From Legionella bozemanae (GTDB lineage: Bacteria; Pseudomonadota; Gammaproteobacteria; Legionellales; Legionellaceae): a stretch of 64,000 nt of DNA. How positions within the stretch are numbered: position 1 is the first letter of the stretch; every line of letters starts with the position of its first letter. Below, one piece after another: positions 46,186 through 56,821 of this stretch. The notes beneath the pieces were generated by a model. It had not been told where the DNA came from and did not search any database. It saw nothing but the letters and a program-made list of their open reading frames with translations. Location: positions 1 through 64,000 of the forward strand of contig NZ_LBAW01000022.1 of the NCBI RefSeq assembly GCF_001648595.1, given 5' to 3'. The translations under genes and the position numbers were made by a program.

Positions 46186-46205
46186 CCTGGTTGCGAGCAA
46201 CCAGG
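46186..46205. terminator. hairpin after the alpha-2-macroglobulin gene
   Basis: CCTGGTTGC / GCAACCAGG forms a perfect 9-bp stem with a 2-base loop 25 bases past the stop codon. No T-run follows on the minus strand. Confidence 0.4.
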
Positions 46206-46230
46206 CATTCTTAACTGATACTAAAAAGTA

Positions 46231-49200
46231 TTATGGTGTTTCAGTGACTGTAATTTCCGAAGAAACACCTTGTGCTTTCGTATTTGGATTGTACATAGCT
46301 TCTGCATAAGCAGGTGGAACAATGTATTTTCCTATGTTGACCGCTTTGATTTTATAAACTATTTCTTTGGCAGCAGATTCAACTCCACCAAAGAAATTGA
46401 CTCTATCTTCGCGAACATCGACAAAATCCATTGTATTGTTTTTTACAGAGTCGTTTACTACTTCAAAACCACCAGGTAAAAGATCTTCAATCGCAATATT
46501 GGATAAATAATCTCTACCTAATGCACGAATTTGAATATGCACTTCAATTTCACTGCCTAAGGTTGTTGAATTAATCACATTTCCTTTTGCATCCTTATAT
46601 TCTCGGAAGATTTCTAGACCTTGCTTTAATGGAGCTTTTGCAATAGTTCGATTAAAACCTGATTGCATGAGCTGATAGAAAAATGTCTTTTTATCAGGAT
46701 TGTTAAAGCGTATTTTTTGGACATCAGGATTAATATCAATTTTTTGATAGTTTGGATTAGTAGAAGAGACATTGACTTCCTTACTATTGGCCATGATTTT
46801 TGTCATTGACAAAGCTGATGCGGATTCATTGGACAGATTCGAATGGTATGCTCCTAAAGCCAAGCTGGTAAATCCAGATAAAACGGTGTTGATCTCATTA
46901 TCATTGATTGCCTGAATTAAGCGCTTGAGCAGTTCATCACCTACTTGTGGTAACAAGTTAGGAAAATGCTTGGCTACAAGGTATAAGTATTGTGCATCAG
47001 CAATCGCACTACTATAAAAATCAGTAACATAAGCCTGATTATTTTGCGGTTTGTACAAACCAATTAATTGATTTGCTTCATCATGACTTTGCAGTAATTG
47101 ATAGGAAGCAGCGATATAAGCTGTGGTAATGTCTGTTTGCCAGGCTTTTGTTTTATCTTTTTCCAGATACAATTGTAGGTTAGCCAGATAATTGGTTGTC
47201 ACTACTTCATTGCGGGTTAAAATATAAATGGCATAAGCTTGAATTCTTGCTGCATCCATATCGGTTACATTTTGACCAGCTAAGGTTTTAAGATAGTTAA
47301 TACCATTAAAGAAGAGATCGCTAGGAACATTAAATCCTTGGTTTTTCGCTTCGGTCAGGAAATGCATTGCATAAACCGAGGCAAAATCATTCCCTTGATT
47401 ATCACTTAGTCCTGGCCAATAACTAAATCCTCCATTAGACATCTGGCGTTGGCTTAGCATTTGAATTGCAGCATTTACTTTTTCATTAACTTGTTTTGTT
47501 TCTTCACCAAAACCAGCTTGATTGTTCATTGCCAGCAAGGGGAGGGCTTTACTTGTTAATTGTTCGGTACAACCATAAGGATAGTTATCCAGATAACGCT
47601 GTAAGCCAAATACGAGGATCATCGGGCTAGTAGAAACAGTTGCATTCACTTTACGATATTCTGGATAAAATGTTTGCATAATATCTAAAGTTTTTTGAGC
47701 TTCTGCTGATTTGCCGCTATTGATGTAGGTACTTAGCGGTGTAGCGGGTCTGACACTGAGTGTTGCACTCATTGTGCTGGCTTTATCACCTAAACTGGCT
47801 TTAAAGTTTAACTGGGCTGCTCCTAAAAGTGATTTAGCCCTTAATTTAAAATGAACGGTTTGTTCGTGGCCTTCGGCAATTTCCAGAGTTTGAGTTGGTG
47901 AGCCGATGATTTCAATTTCAGGAGAAGCTGTCAAATGTACATTAATCAGTGCATCCTCCCCAGAGTCTTTAATGTTATTGGCAACAGATGCAGATATTTC
48001 AAATTCATCTCCCGGTGCAACAAATGTTGGAACATTAGGATTAATAATGAAATCGCCGCGAATTTTAGCAGAGGTTTCATGCGAACCTACTGAATCAGGT
48101 GATACCGCTACCGCCATGACACGTAATGTTCCATTAAAGTAATCAGGAACTTGATATACTAATTGACGATTGTTTGAGTCTGTATCAATAATCCCAGACC
48201 AATAAGCGACAGGTAATTCAGTTTTTCGTTTAAAAGGATTAAGACGGCTTGCCATGCCTTCCTCGCCGTTATCTCCTCCAACTGCAGAAAGTTCCCGGTC
48301 TTGAATAAATTTCGGCATAATTTGATCTACAGTTTGCTGGGTCAAAACTTCAAGAGCATGCTTTTGGAAGAAGAACGATAAAGGATCTGGAGTCTCATAG
48401 CGCGCAACTTGTAGAATCCCTTCATCAACTGCAAAGACAATAATTTTACCTGGCTTATCCGTATGATAATCTATAGTGAACGGTTCGCCAGGACGTGAAA
48501 CTGCTGCAGTTTGCAGATCAATTTTTATGTTATGGTTCTCATGGTTGACGGTAAATGGGACAACACTATAACTGAGAGGACTGATGAAGATTTCCGGAGA
48601 GTTCCAATCGCGAATAAAGGCAACATTGATGTATCCATCCCCTTGAAAATCAGCTGGTATATGAATGGCTTGCACCGAATTAGCTGTGTCTGTTTTAAAC
48701 CATTGCGCAGCATACACTTTATCACGTTCTATTGTAATTAAGCCTGAGCCTGTATAGGGTGCAGTAATTTGTATTTCGATATCCTCGTTAGCTTGGTATT
48801 CAGTTTTATTGAGTTTAACCGATAATTCAGCATTCTTAGCTAAAGGTTGTTGGCTTGCACCTACGACACTGAATTTTAACTGATTCAGTATTGTATTATC
48901 TTTTCCAAGGATGCTTAATGAAAAATCACCAATTTGATCTGTGGGTAAAGCGTAATCAGTTCCTTGTTCTGAAATACTCAATGGGGTGGTACTGACTATT
49001 GTAGATTGAATAACGGATTGATATTGATAAGTCCCATCAGCTTTTTTAACTAAAGTTGTGACTGGATGTAATGAAACCAGCTGGATCTTTAAATCATTTA
49101 TTTTTTCTTTATTCAATTCAGGATTAATAGCAATGTAATTAACACTTCTGGCACTGTTTTGTTTAATAAAGGATAAATCACCATCGGGTTTGTATCCTAC

Positions 49201-51975
49201 AAAATAGGGTAGAGGGCTAATCAAGGTTTTGGTTTGAGTTGTTACACTACGACCGCCTTCAGATTCAAAGCCTTCAGCAAAAAATGTTAATTGATAAGTT
49301 GCCTTTTCAAAACGGTCAAGATTTAAATCAAATTCTGCTTCACCTTTATCATTCGTTTTAGCATCATTTAGGGTTTCAGTGAACACTTTAGGTGGTTTTT
49401 TGGGATCCAACAAAGGATCAGCAAAAACATAGTCAGGATATTTATCAAATTCAACTTTTTGAGGTACTAACAGGATCTTAGCACTAACTTTTCGCTCGGC
49501 AGCAGGAGCTCCATATAAATTCCAAAGATTTACCTCACCTTTTAATCCTGTAGGTGAAGTCCAGCCAGCAGATGGCTTTGGAGACAAACTACTCGTGATT
49601 CGCATTCTATCTGGTAAAAACTCCGAAACGCGAATGGTCGTAGAGCCTAGTAGGTTTTGAGGGTATCCATCTTTTACTAAATACAAATTAATCATGTACT
49701 GGCCAGTAGGTGAGTTGGCGCTCGTTGAGAAATCAAGATCCATATAGCCTAGATCATTGAGGGTAATTTTTTCGTCTTTAATTGTTGTCCCTCTTGAATC
49801 AACCACAGTCACTTGTAGTGGTAATCCTCCTGGTTGCGGCTGAGCATAAGCTTGTTTGACTATCATACCGACATGAACGGCATCGCCTGGCCTGTAAATC
49901 CCTCTATCGGAGAAAAGATATGCGCTTAAGCTATGTAATTCTTGATTAGTAGTATAAAGACCCCCGATATCAAACTTAGAGAAATTTAACTGGCGATTAA
50001 CATTATTGAAAGGAATAAATGATACGTCATTATTCAATTGGGCCAAATACACCGTAGGCTCTCTATCATCAACAAAGTCTTTTAAAGGTGGGAAACTAAC
50101 ACGCCCTTGAGCATCACTGGTACGTGATAAAATTGGCAATCCATTTTTACCTAAAACAGTTACTGTTGCATTGGCAACTGGAGCTCCTTGAGTTATAGAG
50201 TTAACAAATACGTCATGGCTGCCGTCTTGATTATCTTTTACTAACAAAGCTAGATCAGTAATCAATATCATACGGCTTGCTTTTACATCCAAGGCAGTTT
50301 TATTCGTGACATCCCAACCAGTCGCTTGTAATAAAAATAACCCTTGCGGACCTAGAGTATTCGTATTCATCGTCAGATACTTGCTAAAATCAAGCGCAGT
50401 ATATTGTTGCTTTGCCAAATCCGAAATATCAAACTCTTGAATCTCTGAAGATATTTGGCTGATATTTTGTTGATTAAATGTAGGGTTAATAAAATAAGGA
50501 TTATTAAAATCGCCCTGGGTTTGGGTTATTAATTGGTTGATGTTTTCAGGTAACACACGCGCGAAATCGAACTTCACTGCCGGAACGCCTCGAACTAGTA
50601 CAGAAAGTTTTTTCTCTCCACTTAAAGCAAGCAGTGAGCCTTTATGTAAGAAACTGATCTCTCTAGGTATCACAGGAACAGGAATCACCGCGGCAAATTC
50701 ATTTCCCAAAGTAAAATTGCCAAAGCCTTGCATTCCCTTATCAATTTTAATGTATATATATCGAGGAGTATCTGCTTTAAATTTAAAGCTGTGCAACATG
50801 GAATAATTTTGTTCGGTGGGAATTACCTCTTTGGTCAAAGGTGTGGCTAAAGAAAGGACTGCTTGTGTCACTTCTCCTGGATTTTGCCATTGATAATTTT
50901 CTTTGGCAGCTTCAGCAACAGTTGCTGGACGATCTTTAGGCAGTAAATAAACATGTACTGACTTGTTAAATTCATTCTCATTTATCCCCAGTGAGGTTTC
51001 GACTGTAAGGACTTGCTCAGGTCTATCTTTATCATTGCGAACAATGGATGCCGAAGCAGAAATCACTTTAAGAAAATCCTGAGCACTAGGGATCAATAGG
51101 TTTTGTGATAATTCATGTTGTAAACAGCTAGAATCAGTAGATGAAGTGGTGTTTTTTTCCAAGGTTAAACGCAGATAACGGGCTACATCACTTATTTTTA
51201 TTGTTTCAGAATGCAGGTAAGCGACGCGTTTATTTTTATCGTAAGTAAAAGTAATGGGAAGTTTTTCACCTGCAGAACCCGATTTTGTTTGATATGTTAA
51301 CGATGTGTTTTTTTCCAAGCTTTTAGGATTAACTGGATAATTAAACTCTATTGTGGCTACGGCGTTTCTTATTTCAGCATGGAGTGGATCTTGATACAAT
51401 TTAAATTCAGTGATCTTGCCAATGAAGGGATGAGTAGAAAAAGAATAGATATTGCTTTCCATATTTGCATTAGAAGCAAAGAAATCAGGAGCAAAATGAA
51501 TTGTAAATTTTTGTCCCGCAGGCCAATCTTCTGAAGGGGTAAAGACTAATTGACTGTCGGAATTCCACATCCATGTCCCAGGCATTTTAGGGGTCATTTC
51601 TATGCCTTCAGTTACGGTTTTTCCCACTTGATTCAATGGTGCAACTGATTGATTGATAAAGCCGTTATTTTTTATCCCAAAATCAATAATTAAATTGTTA
51701 GGAACTAATTGCTCTTCAGTATTCGGTGTGACATCTGGAACTGTAATTTGAGCAGTGGTATAAATTGGTTTTGGTAAGTTTTTATACCAATAGAAAGAAT
51801 AGCCTGCTGCAATTAAAATGAGAACAATGACAAGACCACTTCCCCAAAACATTTTAGGAGATGATTTTGATTTAGTGCATAAGTAATTCACCCATGGCGG
51901 ACTACGCCAATTTAATTTGCCAAATACAGATGAAAATGCATTGAGTAATAGAGAGAGCGGATTTTTATTCATCAT
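46231..51975 (-). CDS. bacterial alpha-2-macroglobulin (YfhM-like)
   Basis: 1914 residues. One membrane helix near residues 40-63 anchors the protein; no lipobox Cys is present, unlike E. coli YfhM. The large periplasmic part has MG and bait-region-type domains (with P-G-D-A-V-H-V-G near 695), and the thioester motif C-T-E-Q at Cys1469 in Y-P-Y-G-C-T-E-Q. Such proteins trap proteases that reach the periplasm. It is divergent from pbpC with 70 bases between starts, the usual partnership: PbpC is thought to repair cell wall after breach. Confidence 0.92.
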   Translation of the reverse strand: MMNKNPLSLLLNAFSSVFGKLNWRSPPWVNYLCTKSKSSPKMFWGSGLVIVLILIAAGYSFYWYKNLPKPIYTTAQITVPDVTPNTEEQLVPNNLIIDFGIKNNGFINQSVAPLNQVGKTVTEGIEMTPKMPGTWMWNSDSQLVFTPSEDWPAGQKFTIHFAPDFFASNANMESNIYSFSTHPFIGKITEFKLYQDPLHAEIRNAVATIEFNYPVNPKSLEKNTSLTYQTKSGSAGEKLPITFTYDKNKRVAYLHSETIKISDVARYLRLTLEKNTTSSTDSSCLQHELSQNLLIPSAQDFLKVISASASIVRNDKDRPEQVLTVETSLGINENEFNKSVHVYLLPKDRPATVAEAAKENYQWQNPGEVTQAVLSLATPLTKEVIPTEQNYSMLHSFKFKADTPRYIYIKIDKGMQGFGNFTLGNEFAAVIPVPVIPREISFLHKGSLLALSGEKKLSVLVRGVPAVKFDFARVLPENINQLITQTQGDFNNPYFINPTFNQQNISQISSEIQEFDISDLAKQQYTALDFSKYLTMNTNTLGPQGLFLLQATGWDVTNKTALDVKASRMILITDLALLVKDNQDGSHDVFVNSITQGAPVANATVTVLGKNGLPILSRTSDAQGRVSFPPLKDFVDDREPTVYLAQLNNDVSFIPFNNVNRQLNFSKFDIGGLYTTNQELHSLSAYLFSDRGIYRPGDAVHVGMIVKQAYAQPQPGGLPLQVTVVDSRGTTIKDEKITLNDLGYMDLDFSTSANSPTGQYMINLYLVKDGYPQNLLGSTTIRVSEFLPDRMRITSSLSPKPSAGWTSPTGLKGEVNLWNLYGAPAAERKVSAKILLVPQKVEFDKYPDYVFADPLLDPKKPPKVFTETLNDAKTNDKGEAEFDLNLDRFEKATYQLTFFAEGFESEGGRSVTTQTKTLISPLPYFVGYKPDGDLSFIKQNSARSVNYIAINPELNKEKINDLKIQLVSLHPVTTLVKKADGTYQYQSVIQSTIVSTTPLSISEQGTDYALPTDQIGDFSLSILGKDNTILNQLKFSVVGASQQPLAKNAELSVKLNKTEYQANEDIEIQITAPYTGSGLITIERDKVYAAQWFKTDTANSVQAIHIPADFQGDGYINVAFIRDWNSPEIFISPLSYSVVPFTVNHENHNIKIDLQTAAVSRPGEPFTIDYHTDKPGKIIVFAVDEGILQVARYETPDPLSFFFQKHALEVLTQQTVDQIMPKFIQDRELSAVGGDNGEEGMASRLNPFKRKTELPVAYWSGIIDTDSNNRQLVYQVPDYFNGTLRVMAVAVSPDSVGSHETSAKIRGDFIINPNVPTFVAPGDEFEISASVANNIKDSGEDALINVHLTASPEIEIIGSPTQTLEIAEGHEQTVHFKLRAKSLLGAAQLNFKASLGDKASTMSATLSVRPATPLSTYINSGKSAEAQKTLDIMQTFYPEYRKVNATVSTSPMILVFGLQRYLDNYPYGCTEQLTSKALPLLAMNNQAGFGEETKQVNEKVNAAIQMLSQRQMSNGGFSYWPGLSDNQGNDFASVYAMHFLTEAKNQGFNVPSDLFFNGINYLKTLAGQNVTDMDAARIQAYAIYILTRNEVVTTNYLANLQLYLEKDKTKAWQTDITTAYIAASYQLLQSHDEANQLIGLYKPQNNQAYVTDFYSSAIADAQYLYLVAKHFPNLLPQVGDELLKRLIQAINDNEINTVLSGFTSLALGAYHSNLSNESASALSMTKIMANSKEVNVSSTNPNYQKIDINPDVQKIRFNNPDKKTFFYQLMQSGFNRTIAKAPLKQGLEIFREYKDAKGNVINSTTLGSEIEVHIQIRALGRDYLSNIAIEDLLPGGFEVVNDSVKNNTMDFVDVREDRVNFFGGVESAAKEIVYKIKAVNIGKYIVPPAYAEAMYNPNTKAQGVSSEITVTETP

Positions 51976-52045
51976 TTATCTCAAGTGGTGAATGGGGGGA
52001 AATTTTTTGCATATATTTTATTCTATTTAGTGCATAATAGCGACT

Positions 52046-54352
52046 ATGAATAAAATATTTAAAAAATTAAGCATAATCCTTATTACGCTCCTTGTCAGCG
52101 CTTATTTTATATTATTTTTTTTACCCAAACCTATATTATTAGAGGGCACAAGCTTTTCTAAAGCGGTTTACGATGAGCATCACAAACTATTAAGATTAAC
52201 GTTAAGCAAGGACGAGAAATATCGACTATTTACTCCTCTATCGCAGATATCTAATCAGCTTATCGAAGCAACTTTATTACAAGAAGATCAATATTTTTAT
52301 TGGCATTATGGCATCAATCCTTGGGCAACACTAAAAGCCGTATGGCAAACTTATGGTGCACAATCACGTAGAATAGGTGCCTCAACAATCACCATGCAAG
52401 TTGCCCGGATGCGCTATGGTATGAATTCAAAAACAATATCAGGCAAATTATTGCAAATTATTCGAGCCATACAAATTGAAATGCACTACAGCAAAAAAGA
52501 GATTTTGGAGGCCTATTTAAATTTGGCCCCTTATGGCGGTAACGTTGAAGGAGTAGGGGCTGCAAGTTTGGTTTATTTTGGCACACCTGTAAATAAAATT
52601 ACTCTGCCCCAATCCCTGACGTTAAGCATTATTCCGCAAAATCCAGGTAAAAGAACGCCTAATAATAAGGAATTAAAAAAAATTAGGGAGCACTTATTAG
52701 GACGGTGGTTAGATAAACATCCAGAAGACTTTAATAAAAAGGGTATGTTTGCTTTACCTTTAGTCATGCAAAATACGCATATGCTCCCTTTTAAGGCACC
52801 TCATTTTACAAATGAAATTTTGTATGATTCAAAAACGAAACAGCAAAGCATTGATACGACGCTGGATTATCGTACCCAAATGATCATCGAACGGATTACG
52901 CATCATTATCTCGCCAGAAAAAAAGGCATAGGAGTGAATAATGCAGCTGTTTTACTCATAGATACTCGAGATATGGGTATTAAAGGAATGTTGGGGTCGG
53001 CCGATTTTTTCAATCAAAATATTAGTGGACAAATTAATGGGACAGAAACGAAACGCTCGCCCGGATCGACGTTGAAACCATTTATCTATGGATTGGCGTT
53101 AGATCAAGGGTTAATTCACCCTGATACTGTTTTAAAAGATGTTCCGCATAGTTTTAATGGCTATAATCCGGAGAATTTTGATTATGATTTTATGGGTCCC
53201 ATTAAAGCCAGGGATGCACTAGTTTTGAGCCGAAATATTCCCGCAATTTATCTTGCCAGCCAGTTAACTAATCCCACATTACATCAATTATTGGAAAAAG
53301 CGCAAATCAGCCAATTACGATCTGAGTCATATTATGGATTATCATTGAGTTTGGGTGGTGTGGAATTAACTATGAAGGAACTTGTTAGTCTATACGCTAT
53401 GTTAGCTAATGATGGAATTTGGTATCCAATTCGAATATTTAAAAATGAAATAAAAGCAAAAGGCATTCGTTTGCTTAGTCCTGAAGCAAGCTATCTTGTA
53501 TTAGATATGTTAAAAAGTACTCCTCGCATGGATGATGTTTCTAGAGAGGGGGCTCGTTTGCCAGTCGCCTGGAAAACTGGAACTTCTTCGGGTTATCGTG
53601 ATGCGTGGACTGTGGGGGTTTTTGGTCCTTATGTGTTATCAGTATGGATAGGAAATTTTGATAATAAAGCGAATCCCGCATTTATTGGCAAAGACATTGC
53701 TGCTCCTTTATTCTTTGAATTGGTTGATGCATTAAAACATGAACGAGGCCCTATTCATGCTTTAGAAAAACACCCTGAGCAAATGAATCTGAAAAAAGTA
53801 GAAATATGTAAAGCTTCTGGAATGTTGCCTACACGCTATTGCAAGGATACGGAGTGGAGCTGGTTTATTCCAGGGAAATCCCCAATAACTACTGATACAA
53901 TTTATCGGGAGGTTGCTATTAATAGTAAAACAGGGTTACAAACCTGTCATATTAATGAATATACACGTTTTGAAGTTTTCGAGTTTTGGCCCTCTGATTT
54001 ATTGAGCATTTTTAAGAAGGCCGGCATACAAAGACATACTCCACCATTTTATGAGCCTGATTGTACCTTATCTGGCAATCCTGGTATTAATCCACATATT
54101 ACTTCACCGCAAAATGGCATCAGCTATATTATTCGTGTTCATTCGCAACAAAATAATACCATTCCTCTTACTGCTGTAACTGATGCTGGTGTTGCGCATG
54201 TATACTGGTTTATTAATGAAACATTTATTGCAAAAACTAAAGCTGGAGAGTCTTATTTATGGAAAGCAAAGCCAGGAAAATTTGTAGTTAGAATTGTAGA
54301 TGATCATGGTCAATCCGATGCACGGGATATTAATGTCCAATTGGATAGTTGA
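52046..54352 (+). CDS. pbpC: penicillin-binding protein 1C
   Basis: 768 residues. An N-terminal membrane helix is followed by a GT51 glycosyltransferase domain (catalytic Glu80 in Q-E-D-Q-Y-F; G-A-S-T-I-T-M-Q motif) and a transpeptidase domain with Ser341 in S-T-L-K, S-R-N and K-T-G (510-512). The BiPBP_C-type C-terminal domain of about 90 residues, typical of PbpC, closes the protein. It polymerises and cross-links peptidoglycan in the periplasm. Divergent from the alpha-2-macroglobulin gene. Confidence 0.95.
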   Translation: MNKIFKKLSIILITLLVSAYFILFFLPKPILLEGTSFSKAVYDEHHKLLRLTLSKDEKYRLFTPLSQISNQLIEATLLQEDQYFYWHYGINPWATLKAVWQTYGAQSRRIGASTITMQVARMRYGMNSKTISGKLLQIIRAIQIEMHYSKKEILEAYLNLAPYGGNVEGVGAASLVYFGTPVNKITLPQSLTLSIIPQNPGKRTPNNKELKKIREHLLGRWLDKHPEDFNKKGMFALPLVMQNTHMLPFKAPHFTNEILYDSKTKQQSIDTTLDYRTQMIIERITHHYLARKKGIGVNNAAVLLIDTRDMGIKGMLGSADFFNQNISGQINGTETKRSPGSTLKPFIYGLALDQGLIHPDTVLKDVPHSFNGYNPENFDYDFMGPIKARDALVLSRNIPAIYLASQLTNPTLHQLLEKAQISQLRSESYYGLSLSLGGVELTMKELVSLYAMLANDGIWYPIRIFKNEIKAKGIRLLSPEASYLVLDMLKSTPRMDDVSREGARLPVAWKTGTSSGYRDAWTVGVFGPYVLSVWIGNFDNKANPAFIGKDIAAPLFFELVDALKHERGPIHALEKHPEQMNLKKVEICKASGMLPTRYCKDTEWSWFIPGKSPITTDTIYREVAINSKTGLQTCHINEYTRFEVFEFWPSDLLSIFKKAGIQRHTPPFYEPDCTLSGNPGINPHITSPQNGISYIIRVHSQQNNTIPLTAVTDAGVAHVYWFINETFIAKTKAGESYLWKAKPGKFVVRIVDDHGQSDARDINVQLDS

Positions 54353-54404
54353 TTAAGATAAAATTGTGACTGATAGATAAATAAAAGATCTATATTATTA
54401 ATAT

Positions 54405-54482
54405 CTACGTCCTGCGGCTTGTCCGCAGGCTCCAGTGATTTCGTGTGATTCCTGGATTCCGCAGTCGAGCTGCGGAACGTAG
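54405..54482. repeat. head-to-head REP pair (REPIN-like)
   Basis: Two inverted units (54405-54435 and 54451-54482) share CTACGT, a C-G stem and CCTGG at matching places. Each folds on itself (CCTGCGG/CCGCAGG; TTCCGCAG/CTGCGGAA). The arrangement is that of a REPIN. It sits at the broken upstream edge of a truncated gene. The gap from 54353 otherwise holds only that relic. Confidence 0.65.
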
Positions 54483-54513
54483 GTGAGAGCTGGAGCAATT
54501 TATCTTACTTTAG

Positions 54514-54768
54514 TTGATGATTACAAAAATTGGGATGATTATTGCACCTCAAGAGCGAGGATTATGGTGTATGTTGACGTTAGGAAGCATGCTTTTATGC
54601 ATCACCAGTTTTTTAGTTGTTGGCATTTTTACAGAAAATCAGTCTCAAAAAAGTTTTCATTATAGCCCTGGTCTTATGAAGCGTGCTGAAGCATTTTCTT
54701 TTTTTATTGCTATGATGATATGGCCCGCCATTATTCGTCTTGTGCAATTTTATAATCAGCAATATGAT
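54514..54768 (+). pseudogene. 5'-truncated membrane-protein gene, possibly CDP-alcohol phosphatidyltransferase
   Basis: An open stretch of ~85 codons has two hydrophobic helices and the segment F-H-Y-S-P-G-L-M-K-R-A-E-A-F near its end, which recalls the C-terminus of YnjF-like CDP-alcohol phosphatidyltransferases. The catalytic D-G-x2-A-R motif is absent because the 5' part is gone. The frame runs through an intrinsic terminator (54769-54796), a sign that the original stop was lost. The family assignment is tentative. Confidence 0.4.
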
Positions 54769-54796
54769 AGGTTAGCCTATATAGCTAACCTTTTTA
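54769..54796 (+). terminator. intrinsic terminator
   Basis: AGGTTAGC pairs with GCTAACCT around a short loop, followed by a T-run. It belongs to the plus strand and marks the end of the former gene truncated upstream. Confidence 0.75.
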
Positions 54797-54804
54797 TCCA
54801 TGCG

Positions 54805-55506
54805 CTACCACGTTTCTCCAAAAGGGCGAATTTCTACTTCAAATGACCAAGCAGATGGGGCTTGTTGTGTTAACCAATATACTGTATCCGCAACATCGTC
54901 TGGTTTAACAAAAAAACTATCCGGTTTATTTGGCATATATTCTCTGGTCTTAGGCAAATCAACAATACCATCAATAATAACCAGAGCAACATGAATTCCC
55001 AAAGGCCCTAAGTATTTGGCCATTGATTCGCCAAGGATCCGTTGTGCTGCTTTAGCTGGTGCAAATGCTGCAGTTTTAATGGCCCCACGTTTTGACGCAG
55101 TTGCACCAATGATAACCAATTTTCCCTGGCCATTTTGTTTCATGCTGGGGATGACACATTGACTCACAAGCATTAACCCTAATGCATTAACGCGCCAACT
55201 CGCTTCAAAATCTTTGGGCTCAATTTCTTCTATATTGCCCCATAAACCTGAGCCTGCATTGTAGACGATGACATCGATTGCTCCTAAATCCTTTTGAATC
55301 TGAGTAAAAGTTTTTTGTACGGACTCGCTATCACATACATCACATTCGTAAGCGTACGCATTTCCCAGTTTATCTGCGAGCTTATGAGTAAAATTTTTGG
55401 AGCGTGCTAATAAAGCCAAATGATAACCTTCTTTGGAAAAACGAGACGCAAAAGCAGCGCCGTTTCCCGGTCCAACTCCGACAACAACGCATACTTTTCT
55501 TGTCAC
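54805..55506 (-). CDS. atypical SDR with Phe replacing the catalytic Tyr
   Basis: 233 residues from GTG 55506, with GGGAG about 7 bases upstream. The cofactor motif is G-V-G-P-G-N-G (10-16) and the core Y-N-A-G (82-85). The usual Y-x3-K is F-A-P-A-K: Phe148 in place of Tyr, Lys152 kept. This divergent SDR subgroup is known, and its activity is uncertain. It may bind NAD(P) and reduce or sense a small carbonyl. Palindromic operator-like sequence lies upstream. Confidence 0.8.
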   Translation of the reverse strand: MTRKVCVVVGVGPGNGAAFASRFSKEGYHLALLARSKNFTHKLADKLGNAYAYECDVCDSESVQKTFTQIQKDLGAIDVIVYNAGSGLWGNIEEIEPKDFEASWRVNALGLMLVSQCVIPSMKQNGQGKLVIIGATASKRGAIKTAAFAPAKAAQRILGESMAKYLGPLGIHVALVIIDGIVDLPKTREYMPNKPDSFFVKPDDVADTVYWLTQQAPSAWSFEVEIRPFGETW

Positions 55507-55544
55507 ATTTATCTCCCTAAAAATTCCTGGTAGTTTTGTTTATA

Positions 55545-55570
55545 GTAAATAGTATTTACATGTGTAAATA
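55545..55570. promoter_or_regulatory. overlapping palindromes, operator-like
   Basis: GTAAATA-G-TATTTAC (55545-55559) and TATTTACA-TG-TGTAAATA (55553-55570) share the central TATTTAC half. They lie between the divergent atypical SDR and the gene at 55608, a natural place for a regulator to control both. Confidence 0.45.
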
Positions 55571-55607
55571 TTTTGTACATAATTAATTCTTTTTTTTCAA
55601 ATCTAAA

Positions 55608-56021
55608 ATGAAACGATTTTTTAAATCTACTAAACAGCGTATTTCTTTTGATGAGTATATACAAAATACTTTGATAACAGCAAAACGAATTATCGAGATT
55701 TCGCCAGGGAAACAACGTTACACTAGTGCCCAATTTGAAATGGCATTGATTGGTTTTGCTGATCTTAAAACTTTAAAACAAGAAATGGATGAGGATATTG
55801 AGGTAGTATTTCCTAAATCATTAGAGCGTGATTGGCTGGTTGGCTTTGACTGGCTGGATCTTGCTGTACATTATGGTGATGAGGATGCGATTGAATATTT
55901 TAAGAATAATATGAAAAATGAGGTTTTTTCGACTGTTTATAAAAAATATAAAGAAGATTGCCGCCCAGATTGTGCTTTACAATATCATGAAAATATAAGT
56001 AAAACTCATTCTCTGGTGTAA
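55608..56021 (+). CDS. hypothetical protein
   Basis: 137 residues, soluble, predicted mostly helical and acidic. A basic N-terminal stretch K-R-F-F-K-S-T-K-Q-R precedes D-E-Y-I-Q-N-T-L. No domain recognised, no signal peptide. A strong bidirectional hairpin follows, which suggests a real transcript end. The ribosome site is weak. Confidence 0.5.
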   Translation: MKRFFKSTKQRISFDEYIQNTLITAKRIIEISPGKQRYTSAQFEMALIGFADLKTLKQEMDEDIEVVFPKSLERDWLVGFDWLDLAVHYGDEDAIEYFKNNMKNEVFSTVYKKYKEDCRPDCALQYHENISKTHSLV

Positions 56022-56109
56022 TGATCAGGGTTTATTAAGAAAGAAAAAACCTCTGGTGATAACTGGAAAATCAAACTCATAGATATTTAATTTCTGAAGA
56101 TTAAGATCT

Positions 56110-56156
56110 GTAACTCGAGGATTTTATTAAAATTATCCTCGAGTTACACTGTTTTT
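56110..56156 (+). terminator. strong bidirectional terminator hairpin
   Basis: A perfect 13-bp stem GTAACTCGAGGAT / ATCCTCGAGTTAC with a 12-base loop is followed by a T-rich tail on the plus strand, between convergent genes. Confidence 0.75.
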
Positions 56157-56177
56157 CGTCTTGGTTACAATTATTAT

Positions 56178-56672
<495 letters not shown>

Positions 56673-56821
56673 CTAAGAAATGACTTGATAATTTAATTTA
56701 TCTCCATATTTAAGGGCTATTACATAGAGATAGTCAAAAAAACAACATATGCAAGCTTGAGTAGCTGTTTAAGTAATTATCTATTTGAATTTTCTAGATA
56801 TTTTTTTTTAAATATTCACCA

